NCBI RefSeq assembly: GCF_014192015.1
Contig: NZ_JACHXJ010000013.1
Span: forward strand, 1 to 54,681
Origin: Paenibacillus rhizosphaerae
GTDB lineage: Bacteria; Bacillota; Bacilli; Paenibacillales; Paenibacillaceae
Length of the DNA: 54,681 bases
Reading direction: 5' to 3'
The translations under genes and the position numbers were made by a program. Each line of letters starts with the position of its first letter. The stretch's first letter is position 1. The notes under the pieces are model-generated. The model was not told the origin of the DNA. It searched no databases and worked only from the letters and a program-made list of their open reading frames with translations. This document shows positions 33,521 to 40,971 of this stretch, in pieces.

Positions 33521-34482
33521 TTGCGACCCTCCGTTTCCGTTTCGTAGAACACCCAATATTTGGACGCAATAAAATTAATCGCTGTGGCGATGCCGATAAT
33601 GACCAGCAGGATCCAGGCCAGTGCCGAGGCGTAGCCCATCTGCAGCGAACCGAAGGCTTTGTTGTACAGGAACAGGGCAAACATTTCGGTCGAATTGACC
33701 GGCCCCCCGTTGGTAACGACAAACGCCGAGGTGAACATCTGGAACGCGTTGATGATCCCCATGATCAGGTTGAACAGAATGACGGGCGACAGCATGGGCA
33801 GCGTAATCCGGACGAATTTGCGAAAAGGTGTGGCCCCGTCCACAGAGGCTGCTTCGTAGAGCTCCCCGGGAACCTGCTTAAGACCAGCCAGGAAAATAAT
33901 CATCGACGAGCCGAACTGCCACGCCGTCAGCAGCACCAAGGTTCCGAGGGCGGTGGAGGGCGTTCCGATCCAGTTCTTCGGGGCGATGCCGACCATAATC
34001 GCAAGCTGGTTGATAAATCCGTTGAGGCCGAAAATGTTGCGCCACAGCACGGCTACCGCCAAGCTTCCGCCGATCAGGGACGGAAGATATATAATCGTCC
34101 GGTAGAAAGAAATTCCCCGGATATTCCGGTTGAGCAGCATGGCGACCAGCAGCGCTGCCAGCAGCTTCAGGGGAACCGAAGTAATGACGTACAGGAAGGT
34201 CACCTTCAGTGAATTAAAGAAGAGACGGTCCTGCGAAATATCCTGATAATTTTTGAGCCCGATCCAGCGGGCTGGTTCCAGCAGGGAAAACTCGGTGAAA
34301 GATAAATAGAAGGACTGAATAATGGGCCACAGCTGCAAAATGAGAAAGCCCAGCAGCCAGGGAGCGATGAACAGGTAGCCGGCCAGCGGGGCGTTCCAGC
34401 GTCCTTTCCACGTTTTGGCAACCGTTTTCATGTTTTTGCCCGGCGGGGCCTTGTCCGCCGCAGGTATCGTTTGTGCATTCAA
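33517..34482 (-). CDS. Sugar ABC transporter permease, MalF/UgpA type
   Basis: The other membrane subunit. About 321 residues with six helices and the EAA loop ELYEAASVDGATPFRKFVRITLP. It is the first gene of the importer string (F, G, kinase, regulator, binding protein). I take TTG 34482, eight bases after GAGGTG; a TTG six bases upstream is also open. No ATP-binding subunit is encoded nearby, so a shared ATPase such as MsmX is expected to energise it. Confidence 0.93.
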   Translation of the reverse strand: MNAQTIPAADKAPPGKNMKTVAKTWKGRWNAPLAGYLFIAPWLLGFLILQLWPIIQSFYLSFTEFSLLEPARWIGLKNYQDISQDRLFFNSLKVTFLYVITSVPLKLLAALLVAMLLNRNIRGISFYRTIIYLPSLIGGSLAVAVLWRNIFGLNGFINQLAIMVGIAPKNWIGTPSTALGTLVLLTAWQFGSSMIIFLAGLKQVPGELYEAASVDGATPFRKFVRITLPMLSPVILFNLIMGIINAFQMFTSAFVVTNGGPVNSTEMFALFLYNKAFGSLQMGYASALAWILLVIIGIATAINFIASKYWVFYETETEGRK

Positions 34483-34591
34483 AATCAATCACCTCACGCC
34501 TTTTAGTAGCTCCCATTGTATCCTGCTCTGAACCATGCCTGTAGGCGAAGGATGCACAAATTCTTTCACTATTGAATGGTGTTTGCTCCTG

Positions 34592-34637
34592 TTTGGCTTG
34601 CTTCGCTCTCTTGTTTTGCGCTGTGCGCAAAGCCAAA
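34592..34637. repeat. Nested inverted repeats in the spacer before the Asp-box gene
   Basis: TTTGGCTT (34592-34599) pairs with AAGCCAAA (34630-34637), and inside lies the palindrome TTTGCGC-TGT-GCGCAAA (34615-34631). The two share the bases 34630-34631, so outer and inner stems compete at their junction. It lies between the divergent importer and Asp-box genes. Confidence 0.45.
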
Positions 34638-34750
34638 GTCGCTTACCTATCCAAACACTCGCATGCTACTTCTGGAATCAGGAAGAGGACGTTTTTTTGC
34701 GAGTGGCAGGTCACCAAAGAGGGTAATGTAATCGATATGGAGGTGTCGTT

Positions 34751-35950
34751 ATGATCATGAAAAAGCTGCTTAGAAGATCTTCCTTGGCTGCCGCTGCACT
34801 TATGCTGATAATGCCGGCGGGCTGGGGGTTATCGTCAGCGCGGACTTCGGCTGCTGCCTCAGCAGCTGTTCCCTGCGGAAGCGGCGATCACGGCTTGCTT
34901 CAGCAGGAGCAGAAACAGCACATGGGCGAAGGCGCGGATCCGCTTCATTTTACCGACATTCAGTTTCTGAACGGGTCGACGGGCCGGGCGGCAGGAACCG
35001 GGTTTATGATCGGCACATCGGATGCGGGGTGCCACTGGCAGGAAATTTACACGGGGAAATGGAATTTTGCCCAGATTCAATTTACGGACAATGTGAACGG
35101 ATGGGCCATCGCCACCCTTCCTTCCCACCAGACCACGCATCTGCTCAAGACGGTGGACGGCGGATCGCATTGGAAAGAGGTGTATACGGCCAATCTGCCG
35201 TTTAACCGGCTGGAGGCGCTTAGTAAGAACACGTTGCACGGCTATACGCAAAACGGCGCCTACCGGACCGATAACGGCGGGAACAGCTGGGTGAAAATCC
35301 CTACGCCGGCCAATACGAGATATGCGGCGTTTCAGGATAAGAACAACGGGTATGTCCTAGTCGTGGTTCCCGGCTCGGGCTATAAAGTGCTGGGCACGGC
35401 CGACGGCGGGCACAGCTGGAGCACGAAGCTGAATGTGAAGTATGACTCCCCGTATCCTGCGGGCGGACAAATATACAGCAGGGACCATCAGGTCTGGGCG
35501 CTGTTCTATGGCGGCTCGGGCATGTCCCAGGTATCCTACTCGCTGTATGGCAGCACGGACCAAGGCGCACATTGGAAGCGCGTCATCGCCCAGTCCACGG
35601 CCGGCGGAGGTCCAGCTCCCGGCAGCGGGGCGGCTGTCGTCAATCAGGGACCGGCCCAGCCAGGCGGACACCCTGGCAACATGCAGCTGATCGGTCGGGA
35701 AACGGCCTTTCTATCCGGCGGATCTCCGGCGGGCGGTATGGTGTCTGTCGGCGTGACTTATAATGGAGGAAAAACGTGGAAGAACGTAAAGCCCTCCATT
35801 AATGGTTACGATTCGCGGATCTCCTTTACGGACGGCAAGACAGGTTGGCTTGTGGTGACCAGCGCCACCAAGTCATCGATTTATGCGACCCATGACGGCG
35901 GTGCCAGCTGGAACCGGAAGTTCGCTTTTAAGGAAGCGTTGAATCCTTAA
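34751..35950 (+). CDS. Secreted Asp-box (BNR/YCF48-like) repeat protein
   Basis: The 399 residues have a signal peptide (MKKLLRRSS, then a hydrophobic stretch to about 27) and a predicted beta-propeller built from repeats of the form S/T-x-D-x-G-x-x-W, for example TSDAGCHW, TVDGGSHW, TDNGGNSW, TADGGHSW, TDQGAHW, TYNGGKTW and THDGGASW. Such proteins include YCF48-like assembly factors and glycosidase-like folds, but no catalytic set is evident. ATG 34751 follows GGAGGTG. It is divergent from the importer genes, and a terminator follows. Function is unknown. Confidence 0.9.
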   Translation: MIMKKLLRRSSLAAAALMLIMPAGWGLSSARTSAAASAAVPCGSGDHGLLQQEQKQHMGEGADPLHFTDIQFLNGSTGRAAGTGFMIGTSDAGCHWQEIYTGKWNFAQIQFTDNVNGWAIATLPSHQTTHLLKTVDGGSHWKEVYTANLPFNRLEALSKNTLHGYTQNGAYRTDNGGNSWVKIPTPANTRYAAFQDKNNGYVLVVVPGSGYKVLGTADGGHSWSTKLNVKYDSPYPAGGQIYSRDHQVWALFYGGSGMSQVSYSLYGSTDQGAHWKRVIAQSTAGGGPAPGSGAAVVNQGPAQPGGHPGNMQLIGRETAFLSGGSPAGGMVSVGVTYNGGKTWKNVKPSINGYDSRISFTDGKTGWLVVTSATKSSIYATHDGGASWNRKFAFKEALNP

Positions 35951-35990
35951 ACGGAGCGTCACTGGACGAATGAAGTTACAGATCACGATC

Positions 35991-36037
35991 AAAAGGGCGG
36001 GACTGCCGGTTATCACTGGCGGTTCCGTCTTTTTTCG
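35991..36037 (+). terminator. Terminator after the Asp-box gene
   Basis: GGGACTGCC pairs with GGCGGTTCC (G-T pairs included) around GGTTATCACT, flanked by AAAA and T6 (36030-36035). Confidence 0.75.
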
Positions 36038-36123
36038 ATAACGGCGAGGGTTTCCCGGAATACGAATTCCCGGCGCTGTGAAAGCTGTACAGTAGCGGCA
36101 GTCCGTGACAGGCACGGTTTGTA

Positions 36124-36152
36124 TTGAATTGATACAGCGAACTGGATATAGT
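36124..36152 (+). promoter_or_regulatory. Promoter of ywiB-argS
   Basis: TTGAAT (36124-36129), a 17-base spacer and TATAGT (36147-36152); a TACAAT follows at 36155. The ywiB start is about 30 bases downstream. Confidence 0.55.
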
Positions 36153-36188
36153 AGTACAATAGGAAAGAATAGATTGGAGTATTGCGTA

Positions 36189-36614
36189 ATGCCAGATGCC
36201 AGAAAGGCGACCGTCCGTCTGCGCAGCCGTCATGACGGCCAGGAGGTCAACCAGGAGATGACAGCGCAGGTATTTGCCCGCGGACAAGCTCTTTATGTGA
36301 TGTACGAGGAGCCGGAAGCGGATTTGCAGGGGCGGAAGACCAAAACGACAGTAAAAATAGGCGCAAACAGCCTGAAAATGATCCGGCACGGCGCCGTGGA
36401 ATCGGAGCAGTCTTTTCAAGAGGGGCAGCGGCTTCCAGGCTTTTACCGTTCGCCATATACGTCCTTTAACCTATCGACGGATACGCGTTCCCTTAAGATG
36501 GACCTGAACGGAATGACAGGGGAAATCAGCTGGGCGTACGATCTGTATGTATACGAGGAATGCACAGGGCATTTCACCATCAGCTTTTTTATACAGGAGG
36601 ATAATCAATCATGA
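36189..36614 (+). CDS. ywiB: YwiB family (DUF1934) beta-barrel protein
   Basis: A 141-residue protein of the DUF1934/YwiB family, with a calycin-like beta-barrel pattern (DLYVYEECTGHFTISFFI at the end). Function is not established. I take ATG 36189, nine bases after TTGGAG, which gives the length of B. subtilis YwiB; longer in-frame starts lack a site. Its stop overlaps the argS start (ATGA), so the two are translationally coupled, the same order as in B. subtilis. Confidence 0.9.
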   Translation: MPDARKATVRLRSRHDGQEVNQEMTAQVFARGQALYVMYEEPEADLQGRKTKTTVKIGANSLKMIRHGAVESEQSFQEGQRLPGFYRSPYTSFNLSTDTRSLKMDLNGMTGEISWAYDLYVYEECTGHFTISFFIQEDNQS

Positions 36615-38290
36615 CACTTAATCCACTCGAACAGATTCATCAGCTGGTTTTGGAGGCGGTCAAGGACGCTGTTGTCGCCGCCGGACTGGTTGACCGTGAA
36701 GAGCTCCCCAGCATTACGCTTGAGGTGCCAAAAGATAAATCTCACGGGGACCTTGCCACCAACGCTGCCATGCAGCTGACCCGAATTGCCAAGAAAAACC
36801 CGCGCCAGATCGCCGAAGCGATCCTGGAGCATATCGATGTGAAGAAAGCGTCCATCGAGAAGGCCGAAATCGCCGGTCCGGGCTTCATTAACTTTACGCT
36901 GAACAAAAGCTATCTGTACCCCGTGATCGAGCAGGTCTACGCGCAGGGCGAAGACTATGGACGCGTGCAGCTTGGCCAAGGGCAGCGCGTGCAGGTCGAG
37001 TTCGTCAGCGCCAATCCGACCGGCAGCCTGCACCTGGGACATGCCCGGGGAGCCGCTGTGGGCGACGCCCTGTGCAACATTTTGGACTTTGCCGGGTATG
37101 AAGTAACCCGCGAATACTATATCAACGATGCGGGCAACCAGGTCGAAAACCTGTGCAAATCGATCGAAGCCCGGTATCTCCAGGCGCTCGGACAAGATGC
37201 GGAAATGCCTGAGGACGGATACCACGGCGAGGATATCAAGGGGTTTGCCAAGGAACTGGTCGCCGAGAAAGGCGATTCCCTGCTGTCCATGGATCCGGGC
37301 GAGCGGACGGCGTTCTTCCGTTCGTATGGCCTGGAGAAAGAGCTTGGCAAAATCAAACGCGATTTAGCGCGCTTCCGGGTACATTTTGACGAATGGTTCA
37401 GTGAGACTTCCCTGTACGAGAAGGGTCTTGTTGAAGCATCCTTGAACGAGCTGAAAGCCAAAGGCCAGGTATATGAGCTGGATGGCGCCACCTGGCTGCG
37501 GACGACCGAATACGGGGACGACAAGGACCGTGTATTGGTGAAGAACGACGGCACCTATACGTACCTGACTCCGGATATCGCGTATCACCGGGACAAATAC
37601 AACCGCGGCTATGACCGCATGATCAATATTTGGGGAGCCGACCACCACGGCTATATCCCGCGGATGAAAGCAGCCATGGAGGCTATTGGTAACGATCCCG
37701 ACAAATTGACCGTGCTCATCGCGCAGATGGTCAGCCTGTTCCAGAACGGGGAGAAGGTCAAGATGTCCAAGCGTACGGGGAAAGCCGTAACGATGGAGGA
37801 CCTGATGGAAGAGGTCGGCATCGACGCCATCCGCTACTTCTTCACGATGCGCAGCATGGACTCCCATCTCGATTTCGACATGGATTTGGCCATTTCGACG
37901 TCTAACGAAAATCCGGTATTTTATGTTCAGTATGCGCATGCGCGGATTTGCAGCATTTACCGTCAGGCGGAAGAGCAGGGGGTTGCGCTGCTCCCGCTGT
38001 CTGAAGTGGACCTCACGGTCTTGAACACGGAGCATGAGTATGACCTTCTCCGCAAAATCGGCGAGCTGCCGGAGGAAATCGCCACTGCTGCAGCGGGCTA
38101 CGCGCCGCACCGGATGATCCGCTACGTATATGACTTGGCTTCGCTGTTCCACAGCTACTATAAGGCGCAGCGCGTTATCACCGAGGATGCCGCTCAAACG
38201 CAGGCGCGCTTTGCCCTGCTTGGCGCCGTGCGGACCGTTATCGCCAACGTGCTGAGAATCGTGGGCGTATCTGCTCCGGAGAAGATGTAA
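36611..38290 (+). CDS. argS: Arginine--tRNA ligase
   Basis: Charges tRNA-Arg. The 559-residue class I synthetase has an N-terminal additional domain (about 1-110), the HIGH-type motif SLHLGHARGAAVGD, a KMSKR motif intact as VKMSKRTGKAV (many ArgRS lack the canonical lysine), and the DALR anticodon-binding domain ending in MRIVGV-like residues. Start ATG 36611 follows AGGAGGATAA. Coupled to ywiB and followed by a strong terminator. Confidence 0.98.
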   Translation: MTLNPLEQIHQLVLEAVKDAVVAAGLVDREELPSITLEVPKDKSHGDLATNAAMQLTRIAKKNPRQIAEAILEHIDVKKASIEKAEIAGPGFINFTLNKSYLYPVIEQVYAQGEDYGRVQLGQGQRVQVEFVSANPTGSLHLGHARGAAVGDALCNILDFAGYEVTREYYINDAGNQVENLCKSIEARYLQALGQDAEMPEDGYHGEDIKGFAKELVAEKGDSLLSMDPGERTAFFRSYGLEKELGKIKRDLARFRVHFDEWFSETSLYEKGLVEASLNELKAKGQVYELDGATWLRTTEYGDDKDRVLVKNDGTYTYLTPDIAYHRDKYNRGYDRMINIWGADHHGYIPRMKAAMEAIGNDPDKLTVLIAQMVSLFQNGEKVKMSKRTGKAVTMEDLMEEVGIDAIRYFFTMRSMDSHLDFDMDLAISTSNENPVFYVQYAHARICSIYRQAEEQGVALLPLSEVDLTVLNTEHEYDLLRKIGELPEEIATAAAGYAPHRMIRYVYDLASLFHSYYKAQRVITEDAAQTQARFALLGAVRTVIANVLRIVGVSAPEKM

Positions 38291-38319
38291 TTCCTTTTTT
38301 TGAATACGCCAAACATATA

Positions 38320-38358
38320 AAAGGCCGTCTCCGGTTATTGCCGGAGGCGGCCTTTTTC
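38320..38358. terminator. Terminator between argS and the protease gene
   Basis: AAAGGCCGTCTCCGG (38320-38334) pairs with CCGGAGGCGGCCTTT (38341-38355) with one G-T pair, then T. Likely bidirectional between convergent genes. Confidence 0.92.
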
Positions 38359-38442
38359 AACAAATGCTAAATATTGTGGTTGTTTGGCATGAAGAACGCG
38401 GGCAGAAGCTCCGTTTGTCCTGAGCGGCACTGCCGCTATCGT

Positions 38443-39606
38443 TTAGCTTGGATTGTTTTTGCGTTTGATGCCTTCGCGCAGCAGCCGGTAGGCATTGATC
38501 TCACCGGTATGCACGACGCGGGATTGCCCTTTTCTCGGGCGCAGCGGTGTGGCGGTTGCGACGAGGAGCTCCTTGATTTCGGCCGGCGACAGGTCGGGAT
38601 TTTGGGCAAGCAGCAGCGCGATCGATCCGCTGACATGCGAGGTCGCCATAGAGGTGCCGCTCATCTCGTGGTACTTGCCGCGTGTCCAGGAGGAAATAAT
38701 TTTATCGCCCGGTGCGTAAATATCAATGAGGTCGCCGCGGTTGCTGAAGCTGGCAATACGGCGGTTCCGGTCGGTCGCCCCCACGGATATGGTCTGCCCG
38801 TACCTTGCAGGATAATCGATGCTTCGCCGTTTCCCGTCATTGCCGGACGAGGCAACGATCGAGATCCCGGCGGTATAGGCCTTGCCGACGATGTCCAGCA
38901 GCGCCTTGCTTTTGGTCTTCATACCGAAACTCATATTGATGATGTGCATGCGGTTGCGGACGCACCAGTCGATTCCCTGGATAATGTCCGAGACATAGGC
39001 GGATCCGTTGTTGTCAAAGGCTTTGACCGGAAAAATCATGGCCCGCGGAGCGACGCCGATCATGCCGTCAGGACCGTTCGCGGCAGCAATGGTTCCTGCA
39101 ATATGGGTACCGTGCCCGTTGTCATCGAGCGGCAGCAGATGCCGGTGCAGCAGATTGATCCCTTTGGCCAGCGACTGGCGCAGATCGGGATGGTAATAGT
39201 CGGCCCCGGTATCGATCACTCCGATCCGGATGCGATATCCTGTCGAAGTGGACCAGGCCTTGGGAGCCTGAATTTGCTTGACTCCGTACGGAATGCCCGG
39301 GCTTTGGTTGACTTTGTTGTTCACCAAGGTATGGACCTTCATTTGGGTGTCTTCTTCAATAATAAGATCGTCGTGGTACTTGGACATCAACCTGCTGCTG
39401 ACCGGAAAAGGGGCGATAATGGCCTCGAGGAGATCGGATACCTGGATGCCGGGCATTGTCGGATACCGAAGGTGAAGCGTCTGCAGCCGATCCTGGCAGG
39501 CATAGAAATGCCGCGGTTCGCGAAACCTGATAATATTTTTTTCACCGGACGATACGGGACTCTCCATATCTTCAAGCAGCATCTGGATAAAATCGGTGTA
39601 GTCCAT
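38443..39606 (-). CDS. Subtilisin-family (S8) serine protease without signal peptide
   Basis: The 387 residues contain an N-terminal region of about 100 residues and a subtilase domain with the full triad: Asp132 (VIDTGAD), His165 (NGHGTHIAG) and Ser319 (GTSMATSHVSG), plus the oxyanion Asn in ASSGNDG. The N-terminus (MDYTDFIQMLLEDMES) has no signal peptide, so it is either intracellular or exported otherwise; the N-terminal region could be an inhibitory prodomain. ATG 39606 follows GAGGGGGAC. Substrate is unknown. It stands alone between argS and rpoE on the opposite strand. Confidence 0.92.
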   Translation of the reverse strand: MDYTDFIQMLLEDMESPVSSGEKNIIRFREPRHFYACQDRLQTLHLRYPTMPGIQVSDLLEAIIAPFPVSSRLMSKYHDDLIIEEDTQMKVHTLVNNKVNQSPGIPYGVKQIQAPKAWSTSTGYRIRIGVIDTGADYYHPDLRQSLAKGINLLHRHLLPLDDNGHGTHIAGTIAAANGPDGMIGVAPRAMIFPVKAFDNNGSAYVSDIIQGIDWCVRNRMHIINMSFGMKTKSKALLDIVGKAYTAGISIVASSGNDGKRRSIDYPARYGQTISVGATDRNRRIASFSNRGDLIDIYAPGDKIISSWTRGKYHEMSGTSMATSHVSGSIALLLAQNPDLSPAEIKELLVATATPLRPRKGQSRVVHTGEINAYRLLREGIKRKNNPS

Positions 39607-39741
39607 GTTGGGCAGTCCCCCTCATAATGAACCCTGCTTTTGCATTGTATGAGCGGGGAGTGCAGCGGGAGTGGGAACATGCCCTTTTTTGACGAAATAG
39701 GCCCTGCCCCGATGTCAAAAGCCGGAGGCGGACATAATATA
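39607..39741. other. Spacer upstream of the protease gene, no gene seen
   Basis: Holds the protease start region (minus strand) and, at 39735-39740, a TAATAT that could be a plus-strand -10. No gene is supported. Confidence 0.45.
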
Positions 39742-39838
39742 GACTGAAGAGGCCATGGGCGTCTCTTTCCAGGTCCCGTGAGGAGTTTCTCTTTCGTGGG
39801 CGGATACAGTCGGAAGGCGGAGGATACTCCGCCTTTTC
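39742..39838 (+). ncRNA. Candidate three-way-junction RNA with terminator, upstream of rpoE
   Basis: GACTG (39742-39746) pairs with CAGTC (39807-39811). Between them lie AGAGGCC-ATG-GGC(GT)CTCT (39747-39766) and CCC...AGGAG-TTT-CTCTT...GGG (39775-39800). Two bases later comes a clear terminator, AAGGCGGAG-GATA-CTCCGCCTT (39814-39835) with TTTT. The fold is by eye, and the transcript start is not settled. Confidence 0.35.
39814..39837 (+). terminator. Intrinsic terminator in the rpoE upstream region
   Basis: Perfect 9-bp stem (39814-39822 with 39827-39835), GATA loop, TTTT tail. No upstream plus-strand gene within 1.5 kb needs it, which points to a short RNA or an attenuated leader. Confidence 0.75.
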
Positions 39839-39992
39839 ACTCGCCTTTTTTGGGACAACCTTGCAGCCTTCCTTTATGCACTTAAAACTTGCATTTTATT
39901 TATAAATAGGTTTTACTTAGTTTTGATAATGGATATGTTGTTATAAGTAACGATATATAAGGTGAACTTTGCGTGAGAGGAAGTGTCCGTAA

Positions 39993-40553
39993 GTGAGTAA
40001 CTCACTCCAGCTTAAAATGGATCCCGAGAAAATCCGGGAAATGCCAATGGTCGACCTGGCCTTTGCCGTTTTGAAGGCGGCCAATACGCCGTTTTATTAT
40101 CTCGACCTGATGAAAGAGGTAGCCAAGCTTCGCGGCTTAACCGATGAAGAAGTTAAAGAGACCGTTGCGCAGCTATATACAGAAATTAATATCGACGGCC
40201 GGTTTGCCTGCGTAGGAACGAACCTGTGGGGACTCAAGCGCTGGTATCCGATCGACCGCTCCGAAGATCCGATCAGCAGCGCCAAGCGTCCGCGCATCAT
40301 TAACGATGACGACGATGATGAGGATGACGATTTCACGGACGAGGAAGATACGTTTGCTGAGGACAGCGACGATGATTTCGACCGGATCGACGAAGATCAT
40401 GACGACATCTATTCCGATGACGATTCCGAAGAAGAAGTGGAAGATGACGAAGACGTGATGCTCGACGACGAAGACCTGGAAGATGAAGATGCCGCCGACG
40501 AGGAAGAGGAAGAAGAAGAAGAAGAAGAAAACCTCGATGAGGACGAAGATTAA
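39993..40553 (+). CDS. rpoE: DNA-directed RNA polymerase subunit delta
   Basis: A Gram-positive accessory subunit that speeds RNA polymerase recycling and transcription specificity. The 186 residues have an N-terminal HARE-HTH domain (about 1-90, MVDLAFAVLKAANTPFYYLDLM, LWGLKRWYPID) and a C-terminal disordered tail made almost wholly of Asp and Glu. The start is GTG at 39993, nine bases after GAGAGGAAG. The neighbour pyrG follows as in B. subtilis. Confidence 0.97.
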   Translation: MSNSLQLKMDPEKIREMPMVDLAFAVLKAANTPFYYLDLMKEVAKLRGLTDEEVKETVAQLYTEINIDGRFACVGTNLWGLKRWYPIDRSEDPISSAKRPRIINDDDDDEDDDFTDEEDTFAEDSDDDFDRIDEDHDDIYSDDDSEEEVEDDEDVMLDDEDLEDEDAADEEEEEEEEEENLDEDED

Positions 40554-40653
40554 TTCCATTCGCAGAATCGCAATCCTCTCTTGACAGGGGACAAGGCACA
40601 GAGTAAACTATTGCATGGGCTTATGATTGAGATTTAAATATGCGTATAATAAT

Positions 40654-40687
40654 AAAAAGTGCCCCGTACTACGGGTGTCACTTTTTT
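40654..40687 (+). terminator. rpoE terminator
   Basis: AAAAGTG (40655-40661) pairs with CACTTTT (40679-40685), with an inner CCCGT/ACGGG stem, followed by T6-G-T6. Confidence 0.88.
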
Positions 40688-40797
40688 GTTTTTTAATGCG
40701 GTATGTCATGGAAGCGGAACTCTCCTTCCATCATATCCGCGGGGGTAGATGAACTGGGAATGGAATGGAAATGATTCGTCTTTTTTAGTTCAATCTA

Positions 40798-40971
40798 TAT
40801 AATGTCGATTACCCAATTGTGCCATTTGATTTCAAATGGCGCATTGTTGTTCACAGAGAGAGAAAGCAACAAACTTGTTTCGGCCCGATTCCGATGAAAA
40901 AACGTGAATTGGGTTACGCTAAACATCATATGTCGCCTGAATTTCTGGACTTTAATAGGAGGGTTTTTACA
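40798..40971 (+). promoter_or_regulatory. pyrG promoter and leader
   Basis: TATAAT at 40798-40803 has only a weak -35 (TTCGTC). The leader of about 160 bases holds a perfect hairpin GCCATTTGA/TCAAATGGC (40821-40840) and a CCCGATTC/GAATTGGG pairing (about 40884-40912). No G-run initiation site and no terminator, the two parts of the B. subtilis pyrG CTP attenuator, are seen. Confidence 0.45.

Noticed and set aside
40645..40650. TATAAT directly before the rpoE terminator
   Set aside because: The predicted start would fall on the first bases of the terminator stem, giving only a very short RNA, and there is no good -35. The initial bases also lack the G run needed for a pyrG-type attenuator.
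40819..40971. N-terminal extension of CTP synthase by 51 residues from an upstream ATG
   Set aside because: The extension has no family similarity and the GTG at 40972 has a strong, well-spaced ribosome-binding site and gives the normal N-terminus.
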